Source: Cynocephalus volans | Lineage: Eukaryota > Chordata > Mammalia > Dermoptera > Cynocephalidae | Length of the DNA stretch: 64,000 bases | Direction: 5' to 3' | NCBI RefSeq assembly: GCF_027409185.1 | Contig: NC_084466.1 | Coordinates: 70,786,501 to 70,850,500, forward strand | Shown here: piece after piece, positions 9,600 to 22,339 of the stretch | Layout of the letters: each line of letters opens with the position of its first letter | How positions within the stretch are numbered: position 1 is the stretch's first letter | Notes under the pieces: model-generated | What the model saw: only the letters and a program-made list of their open reading frames with translations | Database searches by the model: none | What the model was told of the DNA's origin: nothing | Made by a program: the position numbers and the translations under genes

Positions 9600-12500
9600 A
9601 ATAGAAAAAAAAAATGCAAATAATATACTTCTAAGTAACTCACAGTTCAAAGAAGAAATCATAATAAATAAAACTTAAAAGTCTAGAAATAGCCTAAAAA
9701 CAAAACTGACAAAACTGAATATAAGCAAATCCACAATCATAGTCAAAGTGTTTAAGGAATATCTCTTGGTAGCTAACACACCACATAGATTAAAAATCAG
9801 AAGGGCTATAGATGATTCAAACAAGATTAACAAAATTTATCCTCTTAATATTCGTAGAGCACTATACCTAATAACAACAGAAAACACATCATTTCCAAGT
9901 TCAAATAGGACAATATACTGAAGCAGGTCATATGCTGGACCATAAAGCAAGTACAAACAAATATAAAGGAACTGATATACAGAATATATTTTTTGATTAC
10001 AGTGGAATTAAGCTTAAAATCAATGAGATAACTAAGAAATAGTCATATATTTGGATATACACTTCTAAATAATCTATGAGTCAAATAAGAAATCACAATG
10101 GAAATAAGAAAATACTTTGAACTGAAAGATAAGGAAAATAGGACACAAAAACTTATGGATATAGCTAAACTTGTGTTTAGATGGAATTATAGATGAACAT
10201 ATTAAATGAATATATTTATTTTTCTTTTTTATTTATCATTATACAATGTAGTTGATTTCCATGGCCCTTTACCAATTCCTCCCTTTCCTCTTCCCTCTCC
10301 CCCTTTCCTTCCCCCATCAATTTCATATCTGTTCTCTTCTCTTAACAAGTTCAAGAAATTATAAATGAATATATTACAACAGAAGAAAGTCTAAAAATCA
10401 ATGATATAAGCTTTCTCTTCAAGAAGGTAGAAAAGAAAAAGAGCAAACAAAATACTAAAAAAGTAGAAGGAGGGAAGTAATAAAGATAGAGCAACAAAAT
10501 GAAACAAAAACCACAATAAAGAAATCAAGTCAAAAATAGGTTATTTAAAAAGACTTGCAAAATTTATTATTCTTAGCAAGATTAACCAAGGAAAAAAGAT
10601 ATGAAACACAAATTACCACTACCATGTCCACAGACATTAAAAAGATACGTGAACAGTAAGGAGAACGTTATGACAATAAATTTAGGTAAAATAGACATAT
10701 ACCTTGAAAAATGAAATGAACATGTACCTTGAAAAATAAAAATAAAATGACATCAGGTGAAATAGAAATCTGAACAAAACTATATTTATTTTAAAAATTG
10801 AATTTGTAATTTAAAAGCTGTCCACGAAGACATCTCCAGGTCTAGTTCGCTTCAGTTGGGATTCTTCTAAACATTTAAGGAAGAAGTAACAACAACCTTA
10901 ACACAAAATCTTCCAGAGAGAATATGTCCCAATTTTTTTTTATGAGGCCATTATTATCCTATTACCAAAATCTGACAAGAATATTAAAAGAAAGGAAAAT
11001 TACAGGGCAATCTTTCTCATGAACAAAGACACAAAAATCCTAAATAAAATATTAGCAAATCAAATCAAGAGATCCATAAAAAGGATAGGACATATGACCA
11101 CTGGGTTTATTCTAGGAAGGCAGGGGTGTTTTGACATTTGAAATTCTCCACATTAAGCAAATAAAGGTGTGGTGGTGGGTGTGGGGGACGGGGCATATGG
11201 TTATCTAAGAAAATACAGAAAAAACTATTTGGTAAAATTCAGTACTTATTTATGATTTAATCATAATGAACCAGGAACAGAAGAGAACTTTTTAAAATTT
11301 GATAAAGCTTATCTACAAAGTACGTACCTAATGAAAAATTGAAAGCTCTTCCTACTTCCCTACATTTTGGAAAAAGCAAGGGTGACCACTATCGCTACTT
11401 TTGTTCAGCTTTGAAACATTGTACCGGTTGCACGTTATAGTGCCATAAATCAGGAAAAGAATGAAAGGATAAAAGGAAAAAATGAGACTGTCACTAATCA
11501 CAGACTATGTGCTTCTCAATTTAGAAATACAAAAGAATATATAGATAGTTTAGAATTAATAAGTAAATTTAACAAGGTCAATAGTCAATACACGAAAACA
11601 TAGAAAACTAAATCCAGTGATTATAAAGAAAAAGAAAATAATATGATCAATTTAGGGTTATGTTGGAAATGCAAGAGTGGTTTATCATTAGAAAAATTAT
11701 AAATTTCATTTACCACATTAACAAATATAAAGGAGAAAAGCCAGATGATCATTTTAATTGATTCTGAAAGTCATTTAATAAAATTCAATAGCCATTCATA
11801 ATTAATAACTAGGAGCATATAAGAATAGAAAAGAACTTCCTCTATGATAAAGATTATCTACTGAAAACCTACAGCAAGCATAATTCTTGATGGTGAGATA
11901 TTGGAAACATTACCTTTAAATTTTGAATTAAGAAAAGTCACCATTATTTGCTATTAGTTAACATTGTGCTGGGGTTTCCAGCCTGTATAAAACAAAAGAA
12001 GAAGAAATAAAGAATGTAGATATTGCAAAGAAAGAAACAAAACTGTTGTTTAGCCTCAAATAATATAAATGTACACATATACATAAAACACAAAGGAAAA
12101 TCACTGGAAATAACAGGTGAATTAGAAAGGTGCCTAGATCTAATTACATAAAATCAACACACAAAAATTAATTCCACTTTTATACACAGCAACAAATAAT
12201 TTGAAATGTAGTGAAAAAATAGATACCATTTACACTATTAACAAGAACTATAAGTTGCTTAGGAATAAACATACCAAAGTTTTCTTAAATCTACATGAAG
12301 AAAATTATAAAAAAATTTTGAAAGATGCTAAAGCTTCCTTAATTAAACAGGAAAAATATAATATGCTGTGATTTGGATTCTTTAATATCATAAAGCTATC
12401 AATTCTCCCCAAATTGATATATAGATTCAAAGTAATCTCAACCATATTCCCAATAGCTGTTTGAAAAGTAGAAGTTGCTATTTGTGGAATAGCAGAAAGC

Positions 12501-12640
12501 CAAGAATGGCTAAGCCATTCTAGATGAAAATAAAATGGAGCACTGCATAAAGCTTTAGTAATTAAGACATTTGTTATTGGTGCAGGAGTAAATAAACCTA
12601 TTAAAAGAATGCAGTAAAAATCCATAAACTTATCCACATA
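9600..12640 (+). mobile_element. Old L1 (L1M/HAL1-type) ORF2 region
   Basis: The plus strand shows a decayed L1 ORF2 with many stops. Landmarks in order include an endonuclease/linker-like part (9650-10200), ttacagggcaatctttctcatgaa (about 11000), the RT segment with ccagatgatcattttaattgattc (about 11740), and tcaattctccccaaattgatatatagattcaaagt (about 12400). No intact frame survives. A small minus-strand L1 is inserted at 10217-10361. Confidence 0.8.
10217..10361 (-). mobile_element. 145-bp L1 3' end nested in the older L1
   Basis: On the minus strand it has a purine-rich tract, then ccatggaaatcaactacattg and an A-rich tail, resembling the 3'UTR end of the young L1 family in this window. 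Exact 14-bp direct repeats taaatgaatatatt lie at 10203-10216 and 10362-10375. It therefore post-dates the host L1. Confidence 0.85.
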
Positions 12641-12649
12641 TGGAAATTT

Positions 12650-14150
12650 GATTTATGACAGAGATGATACTAGCCTCACCCCACGATTATCACACAGAAA
12701 AAAGAAAGCAATGCTAATTCTGCACCATTCCCCAGAGACCTGAGGTTACCAAGAGCAACACCATGGTTAATAATGATTTCCCACTTGCAAAGAGTCTTTT
12801 GGTAAATCGTGAGTGTGTTTGCACATTTTCTGGTTAGTGCAAAATCTATTATGATATATTATTATATGATTCATCACATTAACCTGTTAATACTCAGTGG
12901 ATAAGTAATTTTCTTTTTGTAAGATTCAGAATAAAGGCAGGGTACTCTGACTTGGTTTGTTTATTTTCATTGTTTGTTTATTCTCTTTTCTAACAGCACT
13001 TTTTGGGCTTTCTAATGCTTGCCTTGCTTATATCTTTGTTTATAAAAAGGAACTAATACAGTTTTAAGCAAGAAAAATTCTTGGTCTGTATTAAACATGT
13101 ATTGCAAGTATGTGGAATACTAATCAAATCTTTGGTTACCTTTTTGAAACTTGGCTTCTAAGGCAAATGCATTTTTCTACCTCAGTTCAATCCTCATTAC
13201 TATTTTATATTCCATCTGAGGCATGGCTAGCAAACAGCAGCCAGCTCTTGCCTGAATTCTGCAAACTAGGCTCATGCAGATGATACCCCTAGAAAGACTC
13301 ACAGCATCTCAACACAGCAGGCACAGCTTTTGATATCGGCTTGCACTCTTGATTCTTATCATTTTGCTTTTAGTAGTCAAAAACTAATGCTCGCTCCAGT
13401 GGAATTTCAGATCTTGACATTGATAGAAACAAAGAATATTTTAGTAAATTAATTTCCTCGTGGCAAAGCTATGAACTTTGCAAATCCTAGACAGGCTTAG
13501 ACTTTCACCATTCTAAATACAGGATAACAAGACACGGTGCCAAAAAAGTGATATATCGCCTTAAAGCAAGCTAATATTTCATATGAATACTTTTGGCCCT
13601 ATCAAAAATTTTCCCCAATCCAGCTCATTTTTATAATCGTGGTACCATTTGTTTTTATGTATTAAATTATTGGTACTAAGAAAGTTATTTTTAAAATGTT
13701 AGTTAGATTTAATAGACTAATATGCTGTTATTAATGTGATCATTATATTCATCTCTCAGCTAATTTATAGTAATTATATATTTTTTAACTATGTATACAT
13801 TTTTATCATCTACATATGTACATTTTTATAAGTACACATGGAGATAATCACAGAGCAAGATATAGAAGTTTCCATGGCACACTGCTAAAAGTAGTTACTT
13901 CTGGGGAGGGGAGAGAATGAAGACCACGTGTGATTTTGAGTTATATATTTCCCAGTTTTTATATAAAAATGCATACATGTTTCCCTTGTATGTTTTAGAA
14001 AAAAATAAATGAAAAAAAAATGGTTTCCAAATAATCAGCACTTAAGATGTGCTGGCACAGTGCTGGGTACCAAGGAAGCAAAAGCTTTGTGGTGAGAATC
14101 TTTGGGCTGTACACCTTTCCTCATGGGCTGAGGGGCTAATAGTCCTGGGC
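12650..14150. other. Intergenic sequence, not assigned
   Basis: No gene or confident repeat is recognised. A/T-rich tracts occur near 13730-14030. Confidence 0.5.
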
Positions 14151-14159
14151 TAAAACTGC

Positions 14160-14650
<491 letters not shown>

Positions 14651-14808
14651 GAGTCAATCACAGATCCTAGATGTGATTGAACCCAAATGGTTTTGCTCTC
14701 ATGGTCTGAGTCCTTAAACACACACAAGGCCTCGACATATAGACCCAAGCAGTTGCTCAGTTGTGCAGAGTGCACCTCTTTAAACCATTGTAAATTTTGT
14801 CAAAATTA

Positions 14809-15096
14809 CAGTCGTCCCTCGGCATCCATGGGGATTGGTTCCAGGACCTCTGCAGATACCAAAATCCATGGATGCTCAAGTCCCTGATACAAAATGGCGT
14901 AGTATTTGTGTATAAACTAGGTATGCTTTAAATCTTCTCTAGGATACTTATAATACCTAATACAATGTAAATACTATGTAAACAGCTATCATTCTTTATT
15001 GTTGTATTGTTATTTTTTATTGGGTTTTTTTTTTTTACCCTCCAACTGCAGTTGGTTGAATCGGAAGGGGAACCCAGGGATACACAGGACCGACTG
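14809..15096. mobile_element. MER2-like Tigger DNA transposon
   Basis: It starts cagtcgtccctcggcatcca and ends with the inverted match aggaccgactg, and TA dinucleotides flank both ends (14807-14808, 15097-15098). Internal sequence (ggttccaggacc, tggatgctcaagtccctga, cttataatacctaatacaat) matches the common MER2/Tigger non-autonomous element as I remember it. No transposase is encoded. Confidence 0.87.
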
Positions 15097-15099
15097 TAA

Positions 15100-15945
15100 A
15101 ATCCTGGTCAGGTTATCCTAGAAATGATAATGCTATTTCTTGATGTCCATCTCCCCCGCCTTCAAATCCCAGACACTGTTTCACCCAACAGGACCTGACA
15201 GATACCCGGAGTCACGTGAGTGATCTCTGACATCCTTCTGATTCCTAAGTCTTGGTTGAGTCCCTGTTGGTCTGGTCCATCTATCACCAGCAGGGTCTGG
15301 GCTTTAGTAATTTTCACAGTGACCAGTCTGGCCCAAGTCCACCCGCCTGGCCCTTGGTCTCTAAAATTTTTCACAGAAGCCACCCACACCTTCCTCCTGG
15401 GTGGACTGGCGATCCACACATCCTTCCATTTCTTCCACAGAAGTTCGCAGGTGCCCAAGGCCAGACTGTGGCCCCAAGTGCAGCAATTTTATATTTGAAC
15501 CTGTAAGAATACATAATTATATTATCTATCTTCAAAGCACATTCTCTTTTTGAGTAAATACGTATTTTTCAAGATGACAGTCATGCTTAAATATAATTAT
15601 AGCCCTAAAGTAACTATATGTAAGTCTATTTATATGATCTCAACAGTATATTTAACTTAATAAGAAAAATCAGCTGACCTCCTATAAGTATTCAATATCA
15701 TGTAACTCTGCATTTTACTAATATACTTATTTTAAAATCCACAGTATATAAAAGATGAAAGCTGATAATATTCCAATACTGGACAATTACATATCAGTGC
15801 CAGGTTCAAGGAAAATGTGCCTCACCTTCTGACTTTCAAAAGAAGTTGTGAGCTTGTATCCTCAAATTTCAAGTCATAGTAAGATCTCAAAAATCTGTCC
15901 AGAGAATTTAAGACATGCAAACTGGCCTGTTGTATTCCAATTATT
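15100..15945. other. Unassigned stretch with a 98-codon open frame
   Basis: A minus-strand frame at 15458-15162 (ends ...LLGETVSGI) is overlapped by two plus-strand frames at 15220-15506. I recognise no domain. It lies next to the zinc-finger relic on the same strand, separated only by the MER2-like insertion, so both may be parts of one decayed sequence. That is inference. From 15500 to 15945 I see only A/T-rich sequence. Confidence 0.4.
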
Positions 15946-16548
15946 ATTATTATTATTTTGCGATTTACTTTTATTGATATAAAATTCATATATTATAAAA
16001 TTATCATTCTAAAAAGAGTAAAATTCAGTGATTTTAGTATAAGCAATGTTGTGCAACCGTCATCACTATGTAATTCCAGGACATTTCTGTCACCCCAAAA
16101 AGTACCTTCGAGCAGTCACTCCTGATTCCCTCCTCTTCCTATCCCCTGAAAAGTGCTAATCTACTTTATTCTCTACAGATTGGTCTCTTCTGAGCATTTC
16201 ACACAAATAGAGTCAAACTATATGTAGCCTTTAGCACCTGGATTCTTCGTTTTTCTTTTTTAAAGTAATAGATTTTATTTTTATAGTACTTTTAGGTTTA
16301 CAGAGAAATCAAGCAGAAAGTATAGACATTTCCCTCCCCCCCACACACAGTTTCTCCTGTTATTAACATCTTACATTAGAGTGGTACATTTGTTACAATT
16401 ATGAACCCAAATTGATACATTACTTTAAACCTTTATTTTCCTGATATCCATTGAATTTTTTCATCAATATTTTTGTGGCCTTTATGAAAGCAAGCCTCTC
16501 TTGTCTTTCCAATCTCGTTTTATCAAGTACAATATTAACATTGTACTT

Positions 16549-16630
16549 TGGCTGCCCAGTACAGGGATCAAACCGTGGACTTTGGCGTTATCAGCACCAC
16601 GCTCTAACCAACTGACCTAACTTGCCAGCC
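16549..16630 (-). mobile_element. tRNA-Ile-derived SINE monomer
   Basis: The minus strand reads TTAGGTCAGTTGGTTAGAGC, GGTGCTGATAACGCC and the B box GGTTTGATCCCTGTACTGGG. It sits inside the antisense L1MB-like 3'UTR. A target duplication is not clear. Confidence 0.88.
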
Positions 16631-18782
16631 TGGTACATTATTATTAACTAAATTTTACATCAGTTTTGAGTCCTTCCTTGTGTTGTACAGTTCATGGGTT
16701 TTGCCAAATGCTTAGTATCATGTATTCATCATCACAGTATCATACAGAATAGTTCCACTGCCCTAAAAATCCTCTGTGCTCCACCTGTCCATCCCTCTCC
16801 TGCCCCACCCGCGCAGTCCCTGGCAACTACTGATCTTTTCCATTACCTCAAACATCTGTTATCTCTTTGCTTTAGGAACATTCAAAATCCTCTTCTAGCT
16901 CATTGAAAGTATACAATAAATTCTTGTTAATTCTAGTCACCCTACAGTGCTATAGAACACTAGATCTTATTCCTCCTAACTAGCTGTAATTTTGTATTCC
17001 ATTAATCAACGTCTCACTATCTTTTGATTAGTATAGTGTTTTCAAGATTCATTCATGTTGTGCATGTATCAGTACTTCATTCCTTTTTACAGATGAATCA
17101 TATTTCATTGTATGGATATATCACATTTTGTTTATCCATTCATCAGTTGATGGACATTGGAGTTGTTTCTACTTTTTGCCTATTATAAATGTTGCTATGA
17201 ATATTTCTATAAAAGTTTTGGGTAGAAATAGGTTTTCAGTTCTTTTTGGTATATGCCTAGGCATAGAACTGCTGGGTCATATATAAACTCTAAATATTGA
17301 AGAGCTGTCAAATTGTTCTCTATATCAGCTGCACAATTTTACATTCCCATCCACACTAACTTGTTATTGACCTTTTAAAATTAACATTATAGCCATCCTA
17401 GTGGATGTCAAGCAATATCTCATTGTGGTTTTCATTTGTGTTTCCCTAATGACTAATTATGTTGAGAATTTCTTCATGTGCTTATTAACCATTTGTTTAT
17501 CTTCTTTGGAGAAGTATTTATCCAAATCCTTTGCACATTTTGAAATTCAGTTGTCTTCTTATTGTTGAGTTGTAAGAGCTCTGAACTGAATATATATATT
17601 CTGGATACTAGACTCTAGTCAGATATATGAGCTGAAAGTATTTTCTCCCATTGTGTGGGTTGTCTTTTCACTTTCTTGATCATGTCCTTTAATACACAAA
17701 TTTTAAAATTGTAATGAAATTCAACTTACTTTTTCTTTAGATGCTTATGCTTTTGGTGTCATATTTAAGAAACGTTGCCTAATATAAGGCCACAAAGATT
17801 TACACCTACATTTCCTTCTGAGAGTTTTGTAGTTTTAACTCTTATATTTAGGTCTTCCATCCATTTTGAGTTCATTTTTATATATGGTGTGAGATAGGAG
17901 TGGATTTCCAATTGTCACAGCCCCATTTGCTAAAAAGACTATTCTTTTCCCACTGAATGGTCTTGGCAGCCTTGTAAAACAACTGAGCATAAATGTATGG
18001 GTTTATTTCTGAACTTTAAACTCTATATCTTTGAACTACAGGTCTTTCTTTATGCCAGTACCACACTGTTTTGATTACTATAGTATTGTAATAAGTTTTG
18101 AAACTGGTAAGTTTCAGGACTGTTTTGGCTATCCTGTCCCCTGTATATCCATATGAATTTTAGGATCAGCTTGTCCATTCCTGAAAGAAAAAAAAGACAA
18201 AATTTTAATTTGGATTGCATTAAATTGGAAAGTATTGCCATCTTAACATTAAGTCTTCCAATCCATGAACATGGAATGTCTTTCCATTTATTAAGGTCAC
18301 CTTGAATTTCTTTCAACAGTGTTTTGCAGTTTTCAGTGAATAAGTATTTCACTTCCTTGTTTAAATTTATTCCAAAGTATTTTATTCTTTTTGGTGCTAC
18401 TTTAAATGGAATTTTCTTAATTTAGTCTTCAGATTGTTCATTGTTAGTGTATAAAAATATAACAGATATTTGCATAGTTATCATGTATCCTACAATATTG
18501 CTAAACTAGTTTATTCTAATAGTTTTAAGGCTTCTAAAACCTTATTTAGGAATTTTTTATGTATAAATATATATATATATATATAAAACCATGTATGTTT
18601 GTATTTGAAAATAGAAATATATTTCCCTTTTTTCAATCTGAGTACCTTTTCTATTTCTTGCCTAACTGCTCTGGCTAGAATTTCCAGTACAATGTGGATT
18701 AGAAGTGGCTACAGTGGACATCCTTGTTTTGTTCATGATCTCAGGGGGATAACTTTCAGTTTTTCACCATTAAATATAATGT

Positions 18783-18997
18783 CAGGGATGGCTGGTCAGT
18801 TCAGTTGGTTAGAACATGGTGTTGATAACACCAAGGTCTGGGGTTTGATCCCTGTACTACCCAGCTAAAAGAAACAAACAAAAAATCCCGCAAGAATAAC
18901 AGTTACATGGAGACTTGTGAAAGGGAAAAGAGGTTACCTGAGCTTTGATTTGGAACCCTGTACCAGCCAACCATCCCCCTACCCCCCATATATTTAT
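18783..18997 (+). mobile_element. Composite tRNA-Ile SINE (dimer-like)
   Basis: The left unit (18786-18866) reads GGCTGGTCAGTTCAGTTGGT, GTTGATAACACCAAGGTC and GGTTTGATCCCTGTACTACC. After an A-rich linker comes about 110 bp ending in tggaaccctgtaccagccaa, which resembles a second B box and SINE 3' part. Direct repeats aaatataatgt flank the whole unit at 18772-18782 and 18998-19008, so the complete 215 bp inserted as one element. Confidence 0.8.
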
Positions 18998-19479
18998 AAA
19001 TATAATGTTAGCTGTGGGTTTTTCATAGATTCCCTTTATCAGTTTGAGAAGTTCCTTTCTATTTCTAGTTTTTTTTTTTTAAATTATGAAAGGGTTTTGA
19101 ATTTTATCAAATGCATTTTCTGCAGTCATTGAGGCAATCATGGGGTTTTTAAAATTCTAACATGGTGTAGTACATTGATTGACTTTCACATATAAAAGTG
19201 ACAACACATTCCTGGGATAAATCCATGTGGTTGCAGCATATAAATCTTTAAAATGTTGCTGGATTCTGTTTGCTAGCATTTTGTTGAGGACTCTGCATTG
19301 ATAGTCATAAGGGATATTGCTCTGTAGTTTTCTTGTGATGTCCTCTTTTCTGGCTTTTTTACATCAATAACAAATACTAGCCTCATAGAATAGATAAGTT
19401 ACAATGTGTTCCCTCCTTTTCCTTTTTTTTTTTCTTTTTTTGAAGAATTTAGTAAGAATTAGTGTTAATTGCTCTTTGG

Positions 19480-20044
19480 TGTTGTTTTACATTGCTTTAC
19501 CCCCACGGATTTGTCACCCCACATCCCCTGGGTGACGGAGATGCAAAAGATTACTCAAAGCCCATCTCTTCTGAGCAGTGAGAGGCCCTGAAGTGGTTAA
19601 TCTCCTGCTGGAAACCTCATGCGAGAGGGATCCCTTCCTTGGGAGATTAACGCTGAATTGGGGTTCTCTTCCTGCATTTATTTTCCAGACCAGGAAGTTA
19701 CAGGAAGAGAACAAAGGTGAGGTTATAGTTTAACACTATAGGCTGATAACTTTCAGTGAAACAAGCCAGATAACATTCCAGTAAGGCAATTAAGTGGTCT
19801 TATCAACACAAACTTGATCTTAGCAAACATTCCTTCTTAATAGCAATTTCTCAGTATCTTTACATAACAATCAGTAACTAGTCTGTCTATGAGCCAGCAA
19901 CCTGCTGTGCCACAATTCTTCTCTTGCAACAGAGACCTATAGCCTGAGGAAAATTTCCTGTCCTTGCAAGGTCAATATTTGAAACTTCAAGGCTTTGGAA
20001 AACCAGGCCTTGTGAAGTACATATGCTTTTTAGTATATTCCACA
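19480..20044 (-). repeat. Solo LTR (565 bp) inside an antisense L1
   Basis: On the minus strand it begins TGTGGAATATAC and ends GTAAAACAACA, with an AATAAA signal about 190 bp before the end (near 19680). It splits an L1 ORF2 reading that resumes at ctggtagaattcaccattg. The flanks share ttgg directly before and after (19476-19479 and 20046-20049; cttgg against tttgg at five bases), a plausible 4-5-bp target duplication. It is not the same family as the LTR at 3620-4032. Confidence 0.75.
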
Positions 20045-22103
20045 CTTGGATATCTGGTAGAATTCACCATTGTGCCATCTGGTCCTGGGCTTTTTGTTGT
20101 TGTTGGAATGACTCAATATCATTGCTATATGTCTCTTCAGATTTTCTATATCTTCTTGAGCCAGTTTGGATAATTTGTATTTTTCTAGATATTTGTCCAT
20201 TTCATTTAGATTTATTGGTATACAATTATTCATAGTATTGTTATCCTTTTTATTTCTGTAAGATTAGTAGTAATGTCTCCTCTTTCATACCTGATTTTGC
20301 TAATTTTAGTCTCTTTTTTTTCTGGTCAGTCAGCTAAAGTTTAGTCTGTTTTCTGATCTTTTCAAAGAACTAACTTGGTTTTGTTAATTTTCTCTATCCC
20401 TTTCCTGTTCACTATTTTCACTCTGCTATATTCTCTATTATTTCCTTCCTTCTCACATTAAGTTTAGTTTGATTTTCTTTTTGTAGTTTTTAAAGGTGGA
20501 AAAATTAGGTTGGTAATTTATTTTTTCTTTAAGGTAGGTTATAAATTTCCCTCTGAGCACTGTTTTTGCTGCACACCATAAGGTTAGGTATATTGTTTTA
20601 TACTAAACTTTCATTCATCTCAAAGTATTTTCTAATTTCCTTTGTGATTTCTTCTTTGACCCACTGGTTATTTAAGAGTATGTTGTTTAATTTCCACGAA
20701 TTTGTGCATTTCTCCTTTTGTTATTATTTCATGTCATTGTGTTTGGAGAACATACTTTGTTTGATTTCAATATTTTTAAATTTACTGAGACTTGTATTGT
20801 GGCCTAATATATGGTCTATCTTAGAGAATGTTGCATGTACACTTGAGAAGAATGTATATTCTGCTTTGTTGAGTGGAGTGTTCCATAGATGTCTATTAGA
20901 GCTAGTTGGTTTATAATGTTTTCCAAGTCTTCTATTTCCTTGCTATTTTTTCTTTCATGGATTCCAGTTACTGTCTAGTGTTCTTTCATTTCAACCTCAA
21001 GGACCCCCTTTAATATTCATTTAGGGCAAGTCTGCTAGTAATGAACTCTCAGCTTGTTTACTTGGGAATGTCTTCATGTCTCATTTTCACAAACAATTTT
21101 GCTGGATATAGAATTCTATGCTAACAGTTTTTTGTTGTTGTTGTTTGTTTCCTTTCAGCACTTTGAATATGCTATCCAGTGCCTCTGGACTCTATGGTTT
21201 CTGTGGAGAAGTCAGATGTCAATCTTATTGAGGATCACTTGTACATAATGAGTGACATCTCTCTTGCTGTTTTTGATATTCTCTTAGTCTTTGGTTCTTG
21301 CCAGTTTGATTGTGATGTGTCTCAGTGTGGATCTCTTTGAGTTTATCCTACTTGGAGTTCAGTGAACTTCTTGAATATATAATGTTTTTCATTAAATTTG
21401 GAGTTTCCTGACAATATTTCTTCGAATTTCCTTTCTGCCCCTTTCTCCCTTTCTTTTCCTTCTGAGACTCCCATTGTATATATATTGTCAATGGTGTCTC
21501 ACAGACTCTGATGTTCTGTTTATTTTCTTTTTGTCTTTTTTCTTTGTGCCTCAGACTGGATAACCTCAATTGGTGTATTTCATGTTTGCTCATTCTTTCT
21601 TCTGTTTGCTCAAAATTGCCTTGAGCCCCTATAGTGAATTTTTTGTTTCAGTTATTGTAATTCTCAGGTTCAGAAAAGTTTCATTATATAATTTTTATAA
21701 AGTATGACTTCAAGTTATTAAAGTTATAACCTTATAAAAACCTTCTTTTTATAATTTTTATTGATACTCTTCATTTGGTGAGACATCCTTCTCATGCTTT
21801 CCTTTAGTTCTTCAGACATGGTTTCCATAAGTTCTTTAACATATTTAAAGTAGCTAGTCTTTGTCCAGGGGGTTCAGCATTGGGGCATCCTCAGGGATGA
21901 TTTCTATTGAGTGCTTTTTTTCCTTGTCAGCCAGACTTTCATTAAGTGTCTTACCATTTTTTTTTCTTGAAAAATGGACAGTTTAAATATTATAATGTGT
22001 CAATTCTGGAAATCAGATTCTCCCACCTCTTCACAGCACACCCCGCAGTTGTTGTTGCTTTTTGTAGCTGTTATATTTTAGTGACTTTCATGAAATATCT
22101 CTG

Positions 22104-22338
22104 TAAAATAGTGCTGATATCAGAATACTGCTTATATAGAATAGTGCTCATGTCAAAATAATGGTAATGTAAGAATAGTGCTGATGTCAGAATAGTGCTG
22201 ATTTCAGAATAGTGCTGATTTCAGAATAGTGCTAATGTAAGTATAGTGCTGACGTCAGAATACTGCTTACCTCAGAATAGGCCTGATGTGAGAATAGTGC
22301 TAATATCAGAATAGTACTGATGTGAGAATAATGCACTT
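22104..22338. repeat. 17-bp minisatellite, about 14 units
   Basis: Units related to cagaatagtgctgatgt repeat with a strict 17-bp period (for example starts at 22154, 22171, 22188, 22205, 22222, 22239, 22256, 22273, 22290, 22307); one unit at 22138 is 16 bp. Units differ by one to four bases. No frame is conserved through the array. Confidence 0.95.
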
Positions 22339-22339
22339 A

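Larger units (their letters stand above)
15950..21960 (-). mobile_element. Block of antisense old L1 sequence
   Basis: The plus strand is reverse-complemented L1 almost throughout. There is an L1ME-like 3' end (15950-16250) and an L1MB-like 3'UTR (16260-16920, with gagtggtacatttgttacaatt and actgccctaaaaatcctctgtgct). ORF2 C-terminal and RT sequence follows (17030-21700), where the minus strand still reads KTLLKEIQGDLNKWKDIPCS near 18300. There are many stops. At least two L1 copies are joined. The block is interrupted by SINEs at 16549-16630 and 18783-18997 and by a solo LTR at 19480-20044. Confidence 0.85.

Noticed and set aside
12305..12637. 110-codon minus-strand frame
   Set aside because: It is antisense to decayed plus-strand L1 ORF2.
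22138..22338. CRISPR-like array
   Set aside because: The repeats are directly adjacent 17-bp units without spacers, in a mammalian genome: a minisatellite.
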